Positions 27,430 to 37,427 of a DNA stretch of 64,000 nt are shown in pieces; position 1 is the first letter of the stretch; each line of letters begins with the position of its first letter. The stretch is from contig CBDHFQ010000024.1 in NCBI GenBank assembly GCA_965262565.1, forward strand, positions 62,001 through 126,000, given 5' to 3'. This DNA is from CBDHFQ01 sp965262565 (GTDB lineage Bacteria; Bacteroidota; Bacteroidia; J057). The notes beneath the pieces were generated by a model. That model worked only from the letters and a program-made list of their open reading frames with translations. It made no database searches and had not been told where the DNA came from. Position numbers and translations under genes: made by a program.

Positions 27430-28308
27430 ATGGAAAAATATTGGAAAATTACTATTGATTCATTTACAGGATATTGGAATTACTTAACACATGAAATCAC
27501 TCATCCTGGGCTAAATAATTATTTTTATTGGCTGATAGGATTATCTGTACTTGTGTGGATGCTGGAAATCGTACTTCCCTGGAGAAAGGGCCAATCTATC
27601 ATCAGGAAAGATTTTTGGTTGGATGGCTTTTATATGTTCTTCAACTTTTTCTTTTTTTCCCTCGTTGGTTACAATGCCCTCTCTAATATTGGCGTAGAAC
27701 TTTTTAACGACTTCTTAGGACTCTTTGGAATAACTAATTTAGTAGCGATTGAAATAGGTTCCTGGCCTGTTTGGGCACAATTGCTTACCCTATTTATTGT
27801 AGCTGATTTTATTCAATGGAACACACATAGATTACTACATAGAGTTCCATGGTTATGGGAATTTCACAAAGTCCATCATTCAGTTAAGGAAATGGGATTT
27901 GCGGCCCACCTTCGTTTCCATTGGATGGAAACCATCGTGTACAAAACCATTCAGTACATCCCATTAGCGATGATCGGATTCGGCATTCAGGATTTCTTTG
28001 TCGTTCATATCATTAGCACATTGATCGGACACCTTAATCACGCTAACCTCAATTGGGACTATGGACCATTGAGATATGTCCTCAACAACCCCAATATGCA
28101 TATATGGCATCATGCCAAGGATCTTTCCTCCGAACATCCTTATGGTGTAAACTTTGGATTATCCCTAAGTATATGGGATTACTTATTTGGAACAGCTTAT
28201 ATTCCTGAGAGTGGAAGAGATATAGAGTTAGGATTTGAAGGAGATGAACAGTTTCCCACTAAATTTTGGACACAACTTATCTACCCCTTTAACAAGGAGA
28301 AGAAATGA
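27430..28308 (+). CDS. Sterol desaturase / fatty acid hydroxylase family protein
   Basis: This is a di-iron membrane oxygenase of 292 residues with four or more membrane helices. The histidine clusters that hold the two irons are present: THRLLHR (about 137-142), EFHKVHHS (about 150-156), HLNHANLNW and MHIWHHAKD near residue 228. Family members hydroxylate or desaturate sterols, fatty alcohols or carotenoids; the substrate here is unknown. The gene stands alone with convergent neighbours. Confidence 0.88.
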   Translation: MEKYWKITIDSFTGYWNYLTHEITHPGLNNYFYWLIGLSVLVWMLEIVLPWRKGQSIIRKDFWLDGFYMFFNFFFFSLVGYNALSNIGVELFNDFLGLFGITNLVAIEIGSWPVWAQLLTLFIVADFIQWNTHRLLHRVPWLWEFHKVHHSVKEMGFAAHLRFHWMETIVYKTIQYIPLAMIGFGIQDFFVVHIISTLIGHLNHANLNWDYGPLRYVLNNPNMHIWHHAKDLSSEHPYGVNFGLSLSIWDYLFGTAYIPESGRDIELGFEGDEQFPTKFWTQLIYPFNKEKK

Positions 28309-28346
28309 TCGTTTCGTTTGCTCATAAAAACCGGAAACGGCAAAAA

Positions 28347-28380
28347 GGATTATCCCCATTGGTACATGGAAAGATAATCC
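28347..28380. terminator. Hairpin between convergent genes
   Basis: GGATTATC and GATAATCC form an 8-bp stem around an 18-nt loop in the gap between the desaturase and the SnoaL-TPR gene. The long loop and weak T-run make terminator function uncertain. Confidence 0.3.
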
Positions 28381-28437
28381 CCTCATCAGTTCTTTTTCAT
28401 TCAGTATAAGACAATGTAAAAAAAGGCTATGTATTGA

Positions 28438-29166
28438 TTATTGTTCTGTGTCTTCTTCGTCGATTTCTTCCAACATCGCCTGTATGCCTTCTTTTTGAGA
28501 TTCAGGAGCAATAGCAAATGCATGTTTTATGTGCTCAACAGCTTTGGTAGATTGTCCTTTCTCTGAGTAAATTCCTCCTAAAAAAGTATGGAATCTATAG
28601 GATTCTGGAAATAATTCAGCCCCTGTTGTTAGCACTCTAATAGCATCTTCCATTCTCTCCATTTCATACAGTGCATGTGCACTCCAATACAGATTTTCAC
28701 TGATAAAGTCAGCATCCCTACTATACTGCGGGGAAGTGACGACAGCAGCAATTTTCCATCCTTCTTTCTCTTTTTCCATTAAGCGGACTTCATGGGTTTT
28801 AGAAGTCTCTCCTCCCAGATTTCTTTCTTGTGTAAAAGCAACCCAGGCATTTTTCTTGTACAATCGGATATCATAGTTGTTGTTGCGAACGGTAGAACCC
28901 TGATAGAACTCGTCTCTATCAGCAATAGCAGGACGCAACCATTCATTTACACTTTCCCAACCTTGATGAGCAAAATTGGTGAAAGGTACTACATGAGACA
29001 CATTTGGTGAGTGAACCCATGAGCTTTGCCAGGTATCGTAATCCCCTTTAGCCCATGATTCGGTTTCTGTTTCGATTACTTGTTTAATCAAGTCTTCATC
29101 AGTCTGGCCAAGAGCTGTGGTGCTCACTCCTGCCAGAAGCAAGTAAAGTAGTATGCGGGCCTTCAT
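28438..29166 (-). CDS. Exported SnoaL/NTF2-like protein with TPR tail
   Basis: The 242-residue protein has a signal peptide (cleavage near TALG-QTD). Residues about 25-145 match a SnoaL/NTF2-like cone (DLIKQVIETETESWAKGDYD, NNYDIRLYKKNAWVAFTQER, HEVRLMEKEKEGWKIAAVV), a fold often used for small-ligand binding. Residues about 155-230 form two TPR units. The C-terminus is acidic. The combination is uncommon, and the ligand is unknown. Likely periplasmic. Confidence 0.72.
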   Translation of the reverse strand: MKARILLYLLLAGVSTTALGQTDEDLIKQVIETETESWAKGDYDTWQSSWVHSPNVSHVVPFTNFAHQGWESVNEWLRPAIADRDEFYQGSTVRNNNYDIRLYKKNAWVAFTQERNLGGETSKTHEVRLMEKEKEGWKIAAVVTSPQYSRDADFISENLYWSAHALYEMERMEDAIRVLTTGAELFPESYRFHTFLGGIYSEKGQSTKAVEHIKHAFAIAPESQKEGIQAMLEEIDEEDTEQ

Positions 29167-29434
29167 AAGTTTTTAAATGTATAATTAACTTATAATCAAC
29201 TCTTATCATAAAGAATTTAACCCATTTTATCTGAAATTCAAAATACTCAATAATATATTTTTACTCAGCAGAAGTATCCATATATCCAATTTTTTAATTG
29301 TCTTATTAATACTTTTTTCATAAAGATTGATAATCGTTCATATGAATTGTCTTAATACTTGACAATTACTAAGCATTCAGGATTAATGTTGACATTTTAA
29401 AAAATTCAAATGATTGAACTGAAAACCTGACTCC

Positions 29435-31888
29435 CTATTCCTCTCTTAATACTTCAGCAGGATTCATGTTTCTATGTCTAAATATTTGAAAAGAAATGGT
29501 GGTCAACAGTAAGGCTACAACGATGATCAGCGTCAAGAGATAACTCCAACCCGAAATGCGCACCTGATATGCAAATATTTGTAACCATTGTTGAATGAAA
29601 TAATAGCTTATTGGAATTGCAATACATCCACTCACCAGGACAAGCCATATGTATTCTTTACCAAATAATCTAACTAATTCTGATGGTTTCGCTCCCAGCA
29701 CCTTTCTTAGGGCCACTTCTTTCAGTCGAGTATGAAGAGAATAAGCGATAAGGGCAAACAGTCCCATAAATGCCAAAAAGATAGCAAGTACACTTAGGTA
29801 TGTTAACAGTTGTAGTTGTATTCCCTCTTGCTTGTATAGGTTATCATACATCTCATCCAAAAAGGTATATTCAAAGGGATATGAAGGAAAAGATTCGTCC
29901 CAGAAGCGATTCATTGCCGATAATGTCTCATCTATATGATCTGTATGAACTTTGATCAAAAAGGTATTCAACCAGATAGGCTCATAAAACATCACTACCG
30001 GATCAATGGTATGTTTCAGACTTTCCTGATGGAAATCTTTTACTACTCCGGCAATAGGACCATAAGCCATTTCAAACCCCCCAATTGACCAATTAATTCG
30101 TTGCCCAAGTGCTTCATATGGATCATCCCAGCCTAATTGCCTCATGGCTGTTTCATTAATTACATACAACAGCTTACGTGATCGAAAATAGTCTTGAGGA
30201 GTAAAGTCATCAGAAAATTCAGGATTAGGCAGCTCAGAGAATTCGTCGAAAGGATTTTCTCCTGCCACTAGCTCTATATCCAATAGTTCCAGGAATTCAG
30301 GGCTAATAATCTGAGCGTCCATAAAAGGAGCGGCATCAGGATCAGTAATTTTTCCCTCTACCAACACAGGGCCAGTATCTCTGATTTCTCTGGATGGAAC
30401 TTCCATACAAGCAGCTATACCTTCAACAGCAGATAGTTGGTTAATCTTTGAACGAAAGGTCTTGAAATTTTCCCTTACCTGAACAGGTACGGCTGGAAAA
30501 GCGATAATTTGTTCTTTGGTTAGGCCCAATTTTTTATTGTGCAGAAATAATAGTTGAGATTGAGCAATAAATGTACTGGCGATGAGCATAATAGAAGCAC
30601 AAAACTGAAGAGTGATCATTGCCCGTTTGAGTTGATATGATCCACCTTTTGAAGCAAAGGCCAATGATCTTTTTTGCTTGACCAATTGCATAGCAGGAGT
30701 AGCAGGAAGAAAAAAAGATGGATAAATTCCTATAGAAATTCCACTGATAAGGGCTATCATGAAAGTAACACCAAGAATCTCAAGCTCTTCAACCGATACT
30801 GATAATCCCAATAAGTCCTCTACATGTGGTAAGCTTACATAGGCTATCGATAATCCCAATATCCACACAAACAGGCTATATCCAATCGATTCCATCATTC
30901 CCAACCACATCACTTGCTTCCTATTACTGCCCAATATCATTCGCATTCCCATCTCTCTGGATCTGCCTAACACCAGAGCATTGTTAAGGTTGATATAATT
31001 AAATAAACCTATCAATAGCACAAATAATCCTACAAAAAATAATATCCGAACGTACAATTGGTTTCCATTTGGGACGATTTCGCGAGCTAAATCTGATTGT
31101 AGATGAATATTCTTTAAGGGTTGAGGCTCCCACTCTGTGCTTCCCCCGTTCGAATCTGACTGATGTTGTTCCAAAAAAGCGGGCCATTTACTTTTCAGCT
31201 CGTTTATACTACCAATTTCATTGAGCAAGATATATACATAAGCCCATCCCCTTCTTTCTTCTGGCCCTGACAATGAGATCAATACATCTACAGGTAAATG
31301 CGTACGAGCAGGCACATTTTCTATGATTCCGTTGATGGTATAATTGCGTTTCTCCGCCTGATAGTCGCTAGTTATCTCCATATTCTGCCCCATAGCATCA
31401 GCAACACTACCAAAATATTGCTCTGCCAAGTCTTTTGTTATCACTACTTTGTAGGGAGAAGCCAGGGCTGTCTGAGGATCTCCTTCCAATAAATGAAAAT
31501 CAAATACCTGGAATACTTCTGCATCTGTAATGTAAGTATGTTCCGGCCTAAATTTATTCTCTCCAATGGTAACATACTTTCGTTCGTGATTTTGGAATCT
31601 GATTAATTTCTCGATCTCTGGAAATTCGTTCGGCAACTCATTAATAAAGTCTACTGGAACCCTGGCCCAATGAACGTCAAATCCGGAATTCGACTTAAAG
31701 TGGTGAGTAATGCGATAAATGCGATTGGCCTTTGTATGGAAATCCTCGAAAGAGATTTCGTGATTTATGTATATCAGAATTAACGTACAAGTAGCAAAGG
31801 CAATCGCCAGACTTAACAGGTTCAGGCCTGCATAGAACCTATTTTTCCTAACGTACCTCAGAGATATACGAAAATAGTGGAACACCAT
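29435..31888 (-). CDS. MacB/FtsX-type ABC transporter permease
   Basis: This 817-residue inner-membrane protein belongs to the same family as the split gene at 24807-27216. It has an N-terminal helix (about 20-41) with YFRISLRYVRKNRFYAGLN, a periplasmic MacB core, a first FtsX unit (about 280-420), a second core and a second FtsX unit ending QIFRHRNMNPAEVLREE. The reading frame is whole, which argues that the other copy is truly damaged. No ATP-binding partner lies nearby. The substrate is unknown. Confidence 0.92.
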   Translation of the reverse strand: MVFHYFRISLRYVRKNRFYAGLNLLSLAIAFATCTLILIYINHEISFEDFHTKANRIYRITHHFKSNSGFDVHWARVPVDFINELPNEFPEIEKLIRFQNHERKYVTIGENKFRPEHTYITDAEVFQVFDFHLLEGDPQTALASPYKVVITKDLAEQYFGSVADAMGQNMEITSDYQAEKRNYTINGIIENVPARTHLPVDVLISLSGPEERRGWAYVYILLNEIGSINELKSKWPAFLEQHQSDSNGGSTEWEPQPLKNIHLQSDLAREIVPNGNQLYVRILFFVGLFVLLIGLFNYINLNNALVLGRSREMGMRMILGSNRKQVMWLGMMESIGYSLFVWILGLSIAYVSLPHVEDLLGLSVSVEELEILGVTFMIALISGISIGIYPSFFLPATPAMQLVKQKRSLAFASKGGSYQLKRAMITLQFCASIMLIASTFIAQSQLLFLHNKKLGLTKEQIIAFPAVPVQVRENFKTFRSKINQLSAVEGIAACMEVPSREIRDTGPVLVEGKITDPDAAPFMDAQIISPEFLELLDIELVAGENPFDEFSELPNPEFSDDFTPQDYFRSRKLLYVINETAMRQLGWDDPYEALGQRINWSIGGFEMAYGPIAGVVKDFHQESLKHTIDPVVMFYEPIWLNTFLIKVHTDHIDETLSAMNRFWDESFPSYPFEYTFLDEMYDNLYKQEGIQLQLLTYLSVLAIFLAFMGLFALIAYSLHTRLKEVALRKVLGAKPSELVRLFGKEYIWLVLVSGCIAIPISYYFIQQWLQIFAYQVRISGWSYLLTLIIVVALLLTTISFQIFRHRNMNPAEVLREE

Positions 31889-32056
31889 AGTAATTTATGC
31901 TTGATGTATCCATATACACTTTGATAGGAGAAAAGCTCAATTCTCGGATAAAAAATGCCAAAAACCACATATCTAAACTAATGAAAGAATAGATACATGG
32001 CCATTTGATTGACACACTTAACTAATTGACTACTAATGAACACTAACTTTTTGATC

Positions 32057-34375
32057 CTACTTTACGATCCATTTTTTCACTCTTACATCACTTTCGGTTT
32101 TAGCTTTAACCAGATAAATTCCCGGCGTAAGGGGTGAAGGAGAATAGAGATCTTCCACTACTTTTTCTTCCACTACTCTTCCCTTTAAATCAAAAACCTG
32201 TATGAGTGCTCTTTCATTGACTTTAATCGTTGAGATTCCATCCGAACTTGGATTAGGATAAACGGATAATTCGAAAGTATTTTCTCCGATAATTTCTATC
32301 TCATCATAAGCCATATCCGAAACTCCTGACTCTGCTTTATGGCCTGAATGGTATAGACCTCTAATTTGTTTAACTGTTAACACAGAATCATATATTCTCA
32401 TATCATCAAGTATCCCATTAAAGTATTGGGAATTTCCAGTTCTCGTTCCGATAGTTAAGAGTCCAGGTTCAGGCTCATCATCTGCATAAGTACTTTCTGC
32501 AGTTAAATCACCATTTATATAAATCCGAGAAGTATTACTAGGATAATGCCATGTACATGTTACATGATACCATGTGTTTGCCAAAAGCGTATCCGGACTC
32601 GTAGTAATGGAATCATCCGCCTGAAATAAATCTGAATTGAGTAAGCCTTTCCAATATCGAATTTCAAATTGGTCGCCCATTCCTAATATTCTGTGATAAC
32701 CGATTGATTCCGACTTCATCCAAAAGCTTACTGTACCTTTCATGGATGGCATGAATAAACTGGTTTCAATTCTATCGTTGCCATCTAGTAAAATGGCCGT
32801 TTCTCCTTCTTTAGCATCTTGTACAAAAACTGGATTACCCAACATAGTTCCGTCTAATTCTCCAACCACATCTTCTACATGTCCCTCAAATGTCCAGTGA
32901 GCTACAGGGTCAGGAAGGTCATTCCCACTATTAGGAGGTACTATTTCCTCGCAGGTAGTTTCCAAAATAGACGGATCCTTAGCCGCTTTAATATCTATAG
33001 ATTCATGAAACAGGACTATTCTATCTATGTTCCAATATTTGGAGCGCCCAGAAATGATCAGAGTATATTCTTTATCTTCTTTCAATTGGTATACAGCTTT
33101 TCGCTTCTTATTTTTTTCTAAATCTAATCTTTCTGCCCATCCCCATCTTTCGGGATTACCTCCAGTAAATTTGGTATTTTTATTCAGGATGGTGATGTAA
33201 GCATCATCCATATCGTTGTTCCCAGAATTTGGCCCTTCACTAAAATCTCCTTCCATTCTGATAAAGCCATCGTCGCTATCAAATTGGTTAGGTCCTTTCA
33301 AATTTTTATGTGCCCGGATGATCAACCGGTAATATCCTGCTTTATTAACTTTGAAGGTATATCTGATAGGGTCTGAGGCTTGTCCTCCTTGGGGACGATT
33401 TCCATTGTACTCTAAATGCCCAGATCCGGTATAACCTTCCACCTCTTTTTTAACTACCCAATTACCCAGTGGAGAAGAAGTATGCTCAGCCTCAATCACC
33501 AGGATACCATCTCTTCCCTTAAATCCTACACAAGGAAGCGGAGGCTTAGGCCCAGGATCAGGAGATGACTTGCCATTACAACTATATTGTATCCCGGCCA
33601 AAGAATAACCAGTTTTGGGGGATGCACTCAACTCTAATCTTTTTACCTCTTTTGTATCCAGGGAAAACAGGTAAGTCGACTGTTTGCCAAAATTTACCTC
33701 ATCAGCATCCAAAGCAGGGATACTTTTTCCGTCAGCTATACTTAATGTGCCTTCATCAATTAGTTCTCCCAGCCTGTTGTAGGCTTTCCATACGGCTTGT
33801 TCACCAGGATTATCCATGAGAGCCAGCATTAACTGGATATCTTTTACCAAATATGAAAATGTGAGTATGACCGTTTCCGATCCTCCCTCATCTTCCATAT
33901 AGTTGATGGCATTATCCAATTTCGCTTTGTTTATATTAGAAGGATGGTAATCATAACTTTTCACACCGATTAAGTCGTGCGTCGACTTCACAATACCTCT
34001 TTCTCCATTAGCGGACAAGGCACTGATCTGCATATCTTTCCAAAATACCTGATCTTGGGATATAATGAATTTACTTAAATTAAGGCTGTATTGTTGAGCT
34101 TCTCCTAATGGATTACCATCCTTATCCGATATAGCCGTTTCGTATGAATCATCTGGCGTACGTCTGGGATCCATTACATGAACAATCGTAGATTCTCCTT
34201 CTGTACAGGAAGTATGTATATCTGGCGGAACATCTACTTCCGTATTTAAGGTACCTTGAGCGAAAGAACAGGGAAGCATCCACATGCTTAAGAAGACTGA
34301 GCTTGCAAGAGGGAAAGTTATTTGCTTCAAAAAGTAGAAAAGACGAATAAGCATCATCATATTAGGTATTATCAA
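32057..34375 (-). CDS. Secreted CBM/LamG protein with T9SS sorting tail
   Basis: The 772-residue protein has an N-terminal hydrophobic leader (start may be Met8) ending FAQG. After an unassigned region, about residues 300-450 resemble a CBM6/35-like carbohydrate-binding beta-sandwich (ILVIEAEHTSSPLGNWVV, GYYRLIIRAHKNL). About 510-690 is a LamG-like domain (VAHWTFEGHVEDVVG, VSFWMKSESIGYHRILGM, ILDDMRIYDSVLT). The end, FELSVYPNPSSDG through GIYLVKAKTESDVRVKKWIVK (split), is a T9SS sorting tail. It should bind polysaccharide outside the cell; no catalytic domain is evident. Confidence 0.85.
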   Translation of the reverse strand: MIIPNMMMLIRLFYFLKQITFPLASSVFLSMWMLPCSFAQGTLNTEVDVPPDIHTSCTEGESTIVHVMDPRRTPDDSYETAISDKDGNPLGEAQQYSLNLSKFIISQDQVFWKDMQISALSANGERGIVKSTHDLIGVKSYDYHPSNINKAKLDNAINYMEDEGGSETVILTFSYLVKDIQLMLALMDNPGEQAVWKAYNRLGELIDEGTLSIADGKSIPALDADEVNFGKQSTYLFSLDTKEVKRLELSASPKTGYSLAGIQYSCNGKSSPDPGPKPPLPCVGFKGRDGILVIEAEHTSSPLGNWVVKKEVEGYTGSGHLEYNGNRPQGGQASDPIRYTFKVNKAGYYRLIIRAHKNLKGPNQFDSDDGFIRMEGDFSEGPNSGNNDMDDAYITILNKNTKFTGGNPERWGWAERLDLEKNKKRKAVYQLKEDKEYTLIISGRSKYWNIDRIVLFHESIDIKAAKDPSILETTCEEIVPPNSGNDLPDPVAHWTFEGHVEDVVGELDGTMLGNPVFVQDAKEGETAILLDGNDRIETSLFMPSMKGTVSFWMKSESIGYHRILGMGDQFEIRYWKGLLNSDLFQADDSITTSPDTLLANTWYHVTCTWHYPSNTSRIYINGDLTAESTYADDEPEPGLLTIGTRTGNSQYFNGILDDMRIYDSVLTVKQIRGLYHSGHKAESGVSDMAYDEIEIIGENTFELSVYPNPSSDGISTIKVNERALIQVFDLKGRVVEEKVVEDLYSPSPLTPGIYLVKAKTESDVRVKKWIVK

Positions 34376-34598
34376 AAGGGATATACAAGAGTAAATTGGC
34401 TCTTACATCATCTAAAAATGACTAAGGTGGGCAGACAAATGACAATAGACTATTTGGCGTAAAATAATGCGAAGTGTATATGATGGAGCTTCAAATAATA
34501 TTACACTTCAAAAATATAAAGGATACTGGAAAATAATAATTCAACTTTCCAATTCTTTTTACATATCATATCATTATAAAAAAATAAATCTTACCTGT

Positions 34599-36965
34599 TT
34601 ATTTTCTTAATTCAGGAATACCCAATTTGTAATTATTTTTATACCACGCGCTGAAGTCTTGATTATTTATGACCCCATTCCCATCAGAATCAGCTGAATG
34701 ATAAATATTGAGAGAGACTTCTGTTGTTTTCCAATAATTGTAATCTCTGTTATTGATAATTCCATTTTGGTCATAATCTCCACTAAACATGACATATGTA
34801 TTATCCACTTTTTTTAATTGATTAATTCCAAGTGCCCTATTTTCAGACACTGTAAAATCATATGTTTGGGGAATTTCCTTTGACAAAGAGATAAGTACCT
34901 TACTCATAACGGCCAAATGGCTTTTATGATAAAGCGCTATCCAATATTCCCCTTCCAACACTCCACCAAATGATACAAAATTGCTATCAGGATCGTCTAC
35001 CAGTCGACCATTGCTTAATAATATCGCTGCTTTTCGGGCTATTGTTCTGGTGGTATCAGTGGGGTCTCTGAGTTCTACAAGCATCCAATCAATAATTTCC
35101 TCTGATATTGGATGTTCTAAAAATTCTTCCAAAGATTCACTCCCTTCGTAGAAAAAAGGAGATTGATAAAATGGCTGTGTGACTGGGAGTAACATTTTTT
35201 CTACCAATTGTGCATGCATGTGCTCTTTCTCCTGATTCCAGAATCCTTCCAGATGGACTTTTATTTCTATGTTAACGGTAATTTCAGGTAAAGGAACAGG
35301 AACGTCTGTTTGGAGTCTTCTGGCTTTTTGGTCCATATATAAAGAGGTTGGTAACAATTGCTCTCCTTCCCCTACTCCTTCTACATGATCAATAGGTGCC
35401 ATAATGGGAGCTGAAAATGAAGTTCCCGGATCGAGTTTAACCTTAGATTTATTGCCCGAAGTCCCTATCACATACCCATATCTAGCCTGATCTGACCATA
35501 CAGCATATGATTGAATAAACCCATTAGAGGTGATATTCCAAAAACAGCTATGAGCCCCTGTAATTCCATGTACAATAGTACCAAATGGTCTCCATCGAAC
35601 ATCAAAATAGCTATCCTTAACTTCAGACTGGTCGATGAGATTTGAGTGGCAAAAATGCATATGATGATCACTTCCTCCTGAGCCTGCAATCTGAAACCCT
35701 CCCTTTTGCCTTCCTGTATTCTTATCTATACATCGATGAATAACATTTCCGGAAGAAGTAGCATGAGAAAAAACAAATCCATGCCTGGATTGGTCAGCTT
35801 CACAATCTTCCAGCAATGTTTCATTTCCCATAATCCTAAACATATATCCGTTTCCTCCTCCTCCTCCATAAAGGGGTTTCTCCATAATACAATGAAGAAT
35901 ACTCACATTTTTTGTCATGTCCACTTTGATTCCATTAGACAGTAGATGTGATCCTCTTCCATTTCCTTCTGGTCGATATGAATGAACATTCCTTATCCAG
36001 CTGTTTTTTACCCGCTCCATTGTAATGGCAAAACTATCATGACAGTCGTATGCTCCTTTACCTTCTACCTGATAATCATTCGGTAAGTAACCTGATTTGC
36101 CTGATTCTCTATTTCCTATAGATAACTCTTCAATTCCCACTTCGGAAATCATCTTCGTGACTGGGTAGACTTTACTTTCATAATCTCTTTTTAAAGCATA
36201 TCTGATTGGAATATCTATAAATAATTGATGATTTATTATATCTATAGCATCTATCTCACGGCAGTACATCATTCCTCCTATGTCGCCTTCCTTCCAATGG
36301 GTTTCCATATGATGATCAGCAATCCAGGCATCGTTGATGACCGCATGAATGATCACCGTTTCACCAAGCTCAAAACCATCAGCACTTTCTACTGGAATTA
36401 CATTCGTAGGTTTCATTAAATCCTGACTTATGGAAGTTACCTTTCCTCTGACCGTAGCCCATGAGCCTCCTCCCAATACCTTAATTATAGCATTCCCTCT
36501 CATTTCATTGGTATCATTATAAAGGAATGTCCTGTCAGGTCCATCTCCCCTCAGAATGACCCTTGAATCACTAATTAGTAAGCAAGCATCCTTTTCAGGG
36601 GAACGACTGACTTTGTAAGTACCCGCAGGAAGGTATACTACTCCTCCTCCATTGTCTATCGCATCATTAATGGCTTCCTGAATTTTATCTGTCACATCCT
36701 CATGGCCGGTATGATCAGCTTTATAGGGTTCTTTTGTAACATCAATTATGCCCGAAGTAATCACAGGTACATTCATCTCTCCTCTATGATAGCCAGCATA
36801 AGAATAATCTTGGAGGAATTTATCCTGGTAAAACTCTTTTTCTACTGGTGGATGCCAATCCACTGGATAAAGTAGACTTCTCCAATGTTGCGCATATATA
36901 GGAGTGATATTACTTAGTATATATAGACTACAAGAAACAACAAACCACAGGTTCGATGGCTTCAT
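34599..36965 (-). CDS. Secreted right-handed beta-helix protein with dockerin-like tail
   Basis: The 788-residue protein starts with a signal peptide (cleavage near IYAQ). Residues about 60-130 match the pectate-lyase-superfamily entry segment (DKIQEAINDAIDNGGGVVYLPAGTY, split as DKIQEAINDAI and GGGVVYLPAGTYKVS). A long beta-helix follows to about 530. Next comes a Bacteroidota module (EIIDWMLVELRD, YWIALYHKSHLAVMS). The end has two EF-hand-like loops, DYDQNGIINNRD and DSDGNGVINNQD, resembling dockerin repeats; no T9SS tail follows. A polysaccharide lyase role is inferred, not shown. Confidence 0.8.
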   Translation of the reverse strand: MKPSNLWFVVSCSLYILSNITPIYAQHWRSLLYPVDWHPPVEKEFYQDKFLQDYSYAGYHRGEMNVPVITSGIIDVTKEPYKADHTGHEDVTDKIQEAINDAIDNGGGVVYLPAGTYKVSRSPEKDACLLISDSRVILRGDGPDRTFLYNDTNEMRGNAIIKVLGGGSWATVRGKVTSISQDLMKPTNVIPVESADGFELGETVIIHAVINDAWIADHHMETHWKEGDIGGMMYCREIDAIDIINHQLFIDIPIRYALKRDYESKVYPVTKMISEVGIEELSIGNRESGKSGYLPNDYQVEGKGAYDCHDSFAITMERVKNSWIRNVHSYRPEGNGRGSHLLSNGIKVDMTKNVSILHCIMEKPLYGGGGGNGYMFRIMGNETLLEDCEADQSRHGFVFSHATSSGNVIHRCIDKNTGRQKGGFQIAGSGGSDHHMHFCHSNLIDQSEVKDSYFDVRWRPFGTIVHGITGAHSCFWNITSNGFIQSYAVWSDQARYGYVIGTSGNKSKVKLDPGTSFSAPIMAPIDHVEGVGEGEQLLPTSLYMDQKARRLQTDVPVPLPEITVNIEIKVHLEGFWNQEKEHMHAQLVEKMLLPVTQPFYQSPFFYEGSESLEEFLEHPISEEIIDWMLVELRDPTDTTRTIARKAAILLSNGRLVDDPDSNFVSFGGVLEGEYWIALYHKSHLAVMSKVLISLSKEIPQTYDFTVSENRALGINQLKKVDNTYVMFSGDYDQNGIINNRDYNYWKTTEVSLNIYHSADSDGNGVINNQDFSAWYKNNYKLGIPELRK

Positions 36966-37011
36966 ATCGCTAGGTAGATTAAGTGCTTGGCTTAATTGGT
37001 CTAAAGATATT

Positions 37012-37278
37012 TCACTTTGTCAAGTCAGGAAAACCTATTTTGCTCCTATTTATTTTCCAATCATTAACATCTCGCTTATCAAGGAATCCATTCCCATCTA
37101 TGTCTACAGAGAGAGATTCATCTAAAGTAGCCGGAATCAAGCTCCATAAATTAACATCGATGTTATTGATGATCCCATTTTGATCAACATCTCCAGAAAA
37201 TATTACATGCAGATCCTCTATTTTTTTGAGTGGCTCATTTCCAAATGGAACTTCTGATATCATTTTTATCCTAAGCAA
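37012..37278 (-). pseudogene. Orphan dockerin-like tail, remnant of a paralogue
   Basis: The 88 codons (usable ATG at residue 6) have no signal peptide. They match only the C-terminal end of the beta-helix protein next door: EPLKKIEDLHVIFSGD aligns with NQLKKVDNTYVMFSGD, and the two EF-hand-like loops (DVDQNGIINNID, DIDGNGFLDKRD) and the ending IGFPDLTK align with LGIPELRK. It is most simply the last part of a second copy whose front was lost. It lies 46 bp upstream of the intact gene. It might still be expressed as a small calcium-binding protein. Confidence 0.6.
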
Positions 37279-37427
37279 TAAAGATGAACACTTATTTGGA
37301 AATATTCTTCTTTAGATCCTTCACGTGTTTCCTTATATGTCTGGAAACTATCTCCAGTTGTACTGCTATGTTACTTTTACTGGTCATGCTAAGGTGGAAA
37401 ATGGATTCAAACCAAGAAAAAGGAAAA

